Origin: Dysgonomonas sp. HDW5A
GTDB lineage: Bacteria > Bacteroidota > Bacteroidia > Bacteroidales > Dysgonomonadaceae
Direction: 5' to 3'
Assembly: GCF_011299555.1 (NCBI RefSeq)
Contig: NZ_CP049857.1
Location: 2,790,001 to 2,854,000, forward strand
Length of the DNA: 64,000 nucleotides
This document shows positions 56,803-64,000 of the stretch, piece by piece. Position 1 is the stretch's first letter, and each line of letters opens with the position of its first letter. The notes under the pieces are model-generated. The model was given only the letters and a program-made list of their open reading frames with translations. It was not told the origin of the DNA and searched no databases. The position numbers and the translations under genes were made by a program.

Positions 56803-59800
56803 ATAGAAAAAGATGGCTAATAATAAGAAGACCTTAAGTATAGATGTAAAAATAGACGGAGATAAAAAACTAAAAGAAATAGCCAAGGATTTATCTAATT
56901 TAGATAAAGCGATAGTAAATAGCAAATTCTCCACAAAACTGACCGAATCGTTTCGTAGCTTTTCTGATTTATCGGTAATTTTCACAAGCACTACTACAAA
57001 TAGTGCTTTTTTATTTCCCCCATTAAACCTTACATAATCTGAATAGTCTATATTTGTATACATACAATAGAAAACATTAACATAAAAAACTTAGATTATG
57101 AAAACTGACTTGTATACAAAAACTGTTCTTACTGTTATTGCTGTGTGCCTTACTGTAAACTTACTAAAGGAATTTGAAGTCATACCGACAGCAAAAGCAA
57201 ACACTGCTGCAACCTCACCTACTCCTATACCTACTTCTACACAAGCTGCACCTGTGGATGTGAATATTACGCATATAGGAGGAAGAAATTTGAAAAGTTT
57301 TAACAATAATGAATATATTCCTGTCGATATTCAACACAATTATGACAAATAAAAAACACAGTTATAACTATAAACCTTTTTATCTATAAGATAAAAAGAT
57401 ATGGCTAATAATAAGACTTTTATTATTCAGATAGACGGAATAGACAAAGCATATGAAGATTTAGGAAAACTAAGCGAAAGACTTAGTACAATTGATAAAC
57501 AGATTGGTAATTCTAAAACATCAACCTTAATATCAGAGGCTTTCGGTCAAGCATCACAAGTAGTATCGGACTTCAGTAAAAATATAGATAACCTTGCAGC
57601 AGCAGTCAATGGATTGCAACCTTTGATTACTGCTGTTGGTACTTTACAGAGATTGAATACAGAGGCTATCAGTACAATACAAGCAAATATCGAAAAACAA
57701 GTTGAGAAAACTGGAAAAGCAGCTAAAAAAGAAGTTCAGATCGAAAAATCCAAAATAGAGGATATAAAAACGATTACTATAGAAAGTATGATTGAAAAGG
57801 GAAAAGTCCTTAAAGAACTGGAGAAACAACGCCTGAAAGATGTGGAAAAATTCAGAGAAAATCTAAAAGAACCCGAATTCCTTAAAGCTCGTTTAGCTGA
57901 TCTTGAAGCCTATAAAAAACGAACAGAAGAATTGGAAAATTTATCAAAAAAATTCGGTGATGAAATTAAATATACCGAGGAATCAAAAAAGCTATATGCA
58001 AATTACTATGTTCTCCAAGAAAACTTATATCGGGATGATGCCGAAAAATTAAAGAAAACATTAGCAGAAAAAGAAGCTTACCAAAAAGCTTATATACAAA
58101 GTAACAAGAATATACAAGGAGAACTTGATACTGCTTTAAAAGTAATACCAAAGGATAAAGCTAAAGAACTCATCAAAGAACTCAAAAACCTTAGTGATCT
58201 CAAAGAAGAGGCAAATCTTCACGATTTAGTTATTCAAAAAGAGAATATCAAACAAGAAGAAAAACTACAAACCGAACGCAATACACGCATCTCCGATTTA
58301 GAAACTGCTGCCATAGAACGCAATACCGAAGCAGGTCGGACATTCAATTTTATAAAGTTAAAGGAGACAAAAGAAAATTACGAGCATATAAAAAATCTCC
58401 GTTTAGAAAATACTAAAGCAGCAAAAGACGAAACCAAACGTGTAGGCGAAGCTTACGACGAAATGGCAAAAGCATTCGAGAAAGGATCAACAGGAGAGGC
58501 CGTTATTCTCGAAGAAAAGAAAAAGAAGTTATCTGTTATTAATGCACAGATAATCAAAGATCAGCAAGCTGTAAACGATTCTACTAAAACTATTACTGCT
58601 GCCACACAGTTGTATTATGATGAATTGGCGAAAAAGATAACCGATTTCCACACCAAATGGACAGAGGTATATGGTGCTATGGGTGGTGTAGTAAAAGGAT
58701 TTCTCGATTTACAAATAACGGGTTTAAAAGAAGACCAGGAAGAAACGGTCAAAGTGATTGCCGAAAAGACCAAAGCATATGAAGAACACACGGGAAAAGT
58801 AAAAAGCCTTGAAGAAGAAGCCAAAACAGCCACTGGCGGACGGGCAATTGTAGTGCAGGAACAATTGGCTCGCGAAATGGAAGCTCAGGCAGAACTGCTT
58901 AAACAGAAAAAAGAAGCCGAAACAGAAAAAGAAGAAATCGACAAACAGATTGCCCGAAAGAAAAAGCAGCAAGCTAAAATAGACAAGGTACAAGAGATTG
59001 CTAAAGCAACCGCCAATCAGGCAGCGGCAATCATCAAGGCATGGGGCATGGGACCTATCTTGGGACCTATTATGGCTGGTATTACTGCATTAGCCACAGG
59101 AATACAAATTGTCAAGATGAAACAGGAATGGGACAAACTCGAAGACGGAGGTTTGCTTCGGGGCAAGCGTCACTCACAAGGCGGAATGCGTATCGAGGGA
59201 AGCAACATCGAAGTAGAAGGCGATGAGTTTGTGGTTAACCGCGTATCGACCCGTAAGAATCTGGGCTTGATTGAGTATATCAATACGCAACGCAAGGAAT
59301 TGTCTCCCGCCGACCTTACCACCTTTTTCGCACGAAACGGTCAGGCAAGCACCGTGCAGCAGCACACCATCAAGCATATGTACGAACAGGGCGGACAGTT
59401 GACCAATCTCGAAGTCATAGACTCGGCAACGGCTCCCGACAACAATAAAATTCTGGAAGCCATTTCACGGATCAATTTTCAACCCGTAGTATCGGTTGTA
59501 GATATTGCCAATACGCAAAGCAGTATTGCACAAGTTAAAGATATTGCAGGGGCATAGCCTGCCGATATGGCTAAATGATATAGAAAAAGTGTGCCTAAGG
59601 TTTGAGTTCCTTAGGCACACTTTATTATTTAAATTCGCAGAGCTATTTGTTTTTTTTGTAAATGACTCAGTAATGGTTAGTTATATTTTAAAATATATCA
59701 TTAAATATCTTTTTTTAGTTAAAGTCAAAAATCTTCAACTTTAAGCAACAGGTCTCAGGCGTATGTATTGATCCAGCCCCGTGTAGTTTCCTTCGGCAGC

Positions 59801-62800
59801 CCAATAGTCCTGATTACTGAGGACAGCCATATAAAGGTAGTTATCGGTACTCCAATACATTTTGTCGTTACCCATCGGAATCCAATTTTTGATGTACATA
59901 CCTATCATCGGGTCAATGTAGCGTTTGTTGCTCACCTCATACAGGTCGATATATGCAGCTCCTTCGAACGAATCGACATCTACACTCACAATGAAACGTT
60001 CGTCAGCCGAAAGGTACGGAAAGTTAGCAAAAGTCTGTATGGTACGGCCGCCGTTCTTTTCGACCATAAAATAGTTCCAGTCTTCCCAGTAAATACCTGA
60101 TATGAGGTATGCGTTGAGAGCCTTTACTTGTCCCACATAGCTGAATTCTTTATGATGTTCTCCATCCGACAGGTTATCGGTTAGAGTTACGGCTCCATTA
60201 CCGCAGGGCAAACGCAATACTCCTTTATATTTTTTAATAGATGTAGAATCGAGCGTAAAATACTCCACTGCCGAAACTCTGTTTTTGAGGAACGTATCTT
60301 TGTCGATAAGCTCTATCACAAAAAAGTCCGCCAGCTGATTGCCGCCATCATAGTCGGTATACAGGTCTTTCTCCGAGAGAACATGTTTTTTGATAAATCG
60401 TATGGCTTGTTCTTCCTCAATAACTTGTGCGGCAGTATCTACCACCATCACAGTATCAACGGGCAGATTTTCTACCTTTTGAGCATCATTGGATGGATTT
60501 TTACATCCAACCAGTACAAGCGTTACCGCAACAACTAAAACCTTAGTTTTCATAACCCCCTTTTGCAAGTTTATGTATTACTGTATAACCTAAATTATCT
60601 ACTAATCTCACAGGAAAATATTGCTTTATAAAATCGGCACAAAGATAGTGAAGTTCAACGTACTTAATTCATATCCCGACAAAGATTTTCAAAGAATAAA
60701 AATTATTTATAATCAAGTGGATTTATCAATAAATATCGAATATGAAGTTCACATAACTGCTTGCTGCTTTGGTAAGCAAAACAGCAATATATAGTCACAT
60801 AGTTTAAGTACTTTGTTTTTCTTATAACCACAATATAGTCATAAGAAAAACGGAGTGCCTAGACCTAATCTCATATCTATTAGCCGATATATCCCTTAAC
60901 AGTCAATGCATTTATAATTACCCGGTCTATTTGACCACTGATCAGAGTATCGAGTGTGTATTTATCTATACTTCCATTAAACATCGAGGGTAGTACTTTC
61001 TGAAGTACCAACGACGGATTATTGCCTGCAAAAAGCATCTTGCCAAAGTTGCCTGCCTTACTGAAATAAAGGAAAGACATTTCGTCGCTGTCAGGAAAAC
61101 TAACTCCGAAGAAAAAATAAAATCCGGTTAATGACCTCAACATTCCTCCTCCTATCTGATCCACAAAACCGGCATGTCCATATTTTGCCAATATTTCGGG
61201 CAGTGTAAGAATCACTTCTTCGTTATTGCCTCCAAATATTTCCAATAAACTATCGCCAATGGTAAATGGACCATGGTCAGATAAAAGAGTGATGAGTTCT
61301 TCGGGTACAGTCACTTCCCTTCTTTTCTCGAAATCGGCAATATAAGACGCCTGCACCTTCCCTGTCGAATGGTACGCATACGCTCTGTTATCCACAAAGC
61401 GATAGGGATAATCTTTCGAAGAGAAATAATCCTTCATTTCAACTTCGCGAAACTTTTTAAATCGGGCGATAGCCTCCTGCCATGTTTCGCTTTTGGTTCC
61501 TAAAAAAATTCTATAATCTTCCATTTCTGAAAACACTTCTGTTATATAATAATTATAACAAACAAACTCTGTTTTTGTTAAGTGAAAAAATATTTAATGA
61601 TATGGATAAATGTTCTTTTTTTCTAACATTTATTTTACTACGCGCAATCACAGATTGCTTGTATTCCTTTTGCCCAAATCCGCAAAAGGAATCAAAAAGT
61701 CTTTGTGCTGCGTGGCTCGCCTGTCTGACCTAAAGCTTACAGGTTAAACTAAACCTACTGCCTTACGGTACGTTTAGTTTTAAGCCTGCTTCGCTTGTCA
61801 GTCAACGGCTGTGCCACTGATGCACCGGGGCTGACGCCTGCAAATGGCTTTTGTCCGTCAGGCTTCTCGACCTTGGCGTTTGCACGGGGTACCCGCAGGA
61901 TGAAGAAAGCGTTAAGAAACAAAAGGATATCGTTCGTTAAACGTTTTTCTTTTGTTTTAGCTTTCGAGACCGTATCGGGTCGGGCAAAAGGCACAGTCTT
62001 GATCTTTTGTTTCGTTTTGCATCAAGGCAAAATGAAAAACAAACCTATAGGGTGCGTTAGAAAAAAAGAACATTTACTTCAACTATTGATTCGTATCATG
62101 AATTATTTTCTTTTACTTAATACGATTTTTTTTATTTACTTGCTTAAGTTTGTAACCTTTCGGAATGTGTTGCGTCAAAATAGGCAAACAAGGAAATGTT
62201 TAACGAATAAAAAGTATAGAATATGCAAAATGTATTAGTCCCTATTTTTGTTGTCGGTATTATTACCTTAGGTATATACCGTTTATTTGAATTATTTGTC
62301 CGCCGGAAAGAAAGAATGTCTATCATCGATAAATTGCAAAATAACGTCGATCCTTCGGTCTTTGCCAATAAATTCAGCCTGCCGTTGTTGAATAGACCGG
62401 AAGTAAAACTGCCTTCATCTTGGCCGCTTCGAGCCAGTTTATTGTTGGTTGGAGTGGGGCTGGGGCTTCTTGTCGGTTTCTTTATGGAATTTTCGCTTAC
62501 AAGTTCTATGCAGCCTGCATTTGCGAGTTATGACTGGAATGTTCAGAATAATATTTCCGATTCGGTGGCTATAATCTATCTGGCAAGCGTTTCATTATTT
62601 GGCGGATTGGGCTTATTAGCGGCTTATCTTATAGAGCAAAAGAACGAAAAAAAGCATAAAGAGTAAAAACCGTAAAGAGGCTTGTGTCTTTAGTTTCTGT
62701 TTTACTGTTAGGGAGTATCTTATCAAAGAGGTGCTCCTTTTTGATATATGCTACCATCATGTCTTTTTTATCTATTCAATAAAAGAGATAAAGCATGGGA

Positions 62801-64000
62801 TATTATTGTAATAAAGAGATCGCTTCGGTAGTCGAACCCTCCGAAATCGCATTGGCTAATAATCCGAACTTTGTAGTATTCAGTAGTAAAGGCAATACTG
62901 CAAACCGTCAGAAAATGAAAGGGAGTATTGAGGTGCTCGATACCTATACTTTTGTAGGGCAGGAATGGGATGCACGTGATAATTACAGTTTCAAGATAGT
63001 AGAAAAACAGAGCGGAGCCATATATTCATTTTACGGAACTTACGATAAAAAGAAAGTTTCCGATACTATTTTCTATATACCTTCCAAATCGAGTCTCGAA
63101 GGAGGGCGTCTATTGTCACAAAGAGAAGCTATCAAGCTGATAACACAGAACATAAAAGAGTGTTTGTTCAAGAATCCTTTTCTAGAAAACAATTTTGACA
63201 TATCTGTAGGGACGGAGCTAAATGAGGATGGCGATATAATCGAAAATAATATACTGTATATTGTAGCGAAAGGATACGATTCTCAATATCAGTTTGAACT
63301 TATTGATAATGGGGTTTCTATCGGGGTTAGTTATACTACATATAGCCCTTACTATCAGTATGCTCTTGATTTTTATATGATAGCAACATCCGAAGATGTT
63401 GTAGATCGAATGGGGTGGTTGAATATTAAAATTACGCAAGGATCTGATACGATATATGAGCGTAAGTGGAATGGGACACTTGACCCTCTTAAAGCTAATG
63501 ACAATACTTATTTGCTTATACCAATTGCTGCTTACGAAACTTTTGGTGAAAGCTATAAGGCTAGTATGGCGAATATTGTCTCGGTATTAAAGAAAGATAG
63601 TGCCCTGCTCTCGCATCTGGATATTACTTTAGGCGATTATAATTGCTTTATAAAGTCGCCAAATCGAGCCTTGAAAGTTGAAATCACAGGGCCTCATTTT
63701 GTTATTAATGAGGTGGATATATCGTCCACAGTATCTGCCGATACCATCGACTATGGAACAGGAGCCTATCGGGTTGACTTGGATGTATATACCGATCATC
63801 AGGTTTTTCCCGGTAGTACCGATGTACCCTCTCATATGGGTAATTATCTGACTACACTCTCTAAGTCGTATTTCGGAAAGCCATTGTGGTTTGATCTTAG
63901 TACATTGCTCAGTAAAAAGGTTGCCTATTCCTCCGCTTTTCTTACCGAATTGGAGTTGGATGAGAAAGACCCCCGTTTTAAACTGTGGAGTAATGCCGAT

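Overview
The window reads as chromosome of a Bacteroidota member, most likely close to Dysgonomonas or another Bacteroidales family. It is AT-rich. Promoters carry the Bacteroidota -7 box TAnnTTTG, start codons lack Shine-Dalgarno sites, and the gene content fits: GH20/GH2/GH88 enzymes, KduI, a DUF2264 protein, PafA, a TonB receptor, a T9SS-like C-terminal domain, a WG-repeat protein, DUF6249, and ECF sigma factors paired with membrane proteins. The species is inferred only. No tRNA, rRNA or CRISPR array was seen.

Most genes are ordinary chromosomal ones. Positions 1-4.9 kb hold a GH20 hexosaminidase lipoprotein, a hydrolase, a methyltransferase and an MFS exporter. 7.3-17 kb holds a CPA2 antiporter and a uronate/galactoside-degradation block (KduI, GH2, GH88, DUF2264). 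17-27.5 kb holds small regulators, a DJ-1 protein, an ECF sigma operon, a WG-repeat protein, a YiiX-type peptidase and PafA. 33.5-39 kb holds a TonB receptor, carbonic anhydrase and small genes. 42-51 kb holds GNAT, TonB-C, DUF486, a DNA alkylation repair protein, peroxiredoxin, HxlR and ECF genes, and a DarTG toxin-antitoxin pair. 51-55 kb holds a sugar kinase, an ACP phosphodiesterase and a PEGA/SHOCT lipoprotein.

The main discovery is what lies between them. Genes for a tailed-phage-like particle are scattered as short intact operons: portal plus connector (5.1-6.8 kb), Rz-like/GH19 endolysin/holin (28.8-30.3 kb), a metallophosphoesterase tail protein plus a tube-like protein (30.5-33.3 kb), XkdF protease/scaffold, capsid and tube (39.4-42.3 kb), two tail-completion genes (52.3-53.3 kb), tape measure (57.4-59.6 kb) and a large tail protein (62.8 kb to the window end). 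No integrase, repressor, replication gene or terminase lies here. Each operon has the same short motif, consensus TTTTATCTATA, 10-26 nt before its first start codon. A common switch on dispersed but intact genes suggests a domesticated particle, for example a gene-transfer-agent-like or PBSX-like system, rather than a decaying prophage. That is inference; the dispersal and the motif are seen directly.

Just upstream of the tape measure lies a tandem array of small exported proteins (shared start MKTDLYTKTVLT, shared end DK). It alternates with two truncated copies of the tape-measure 5' end, each with its own copy of the motif. Three families of non-coding repeats are also present: a 460-bp element with terminal inverted repeats (two inverted copies, 35.7 and 61.6 kb), an ~85-bp repeat (six copies between 37 and 61 kb, one inside the capsid operon), and GTAGGGG-ended palindromes (four copies).
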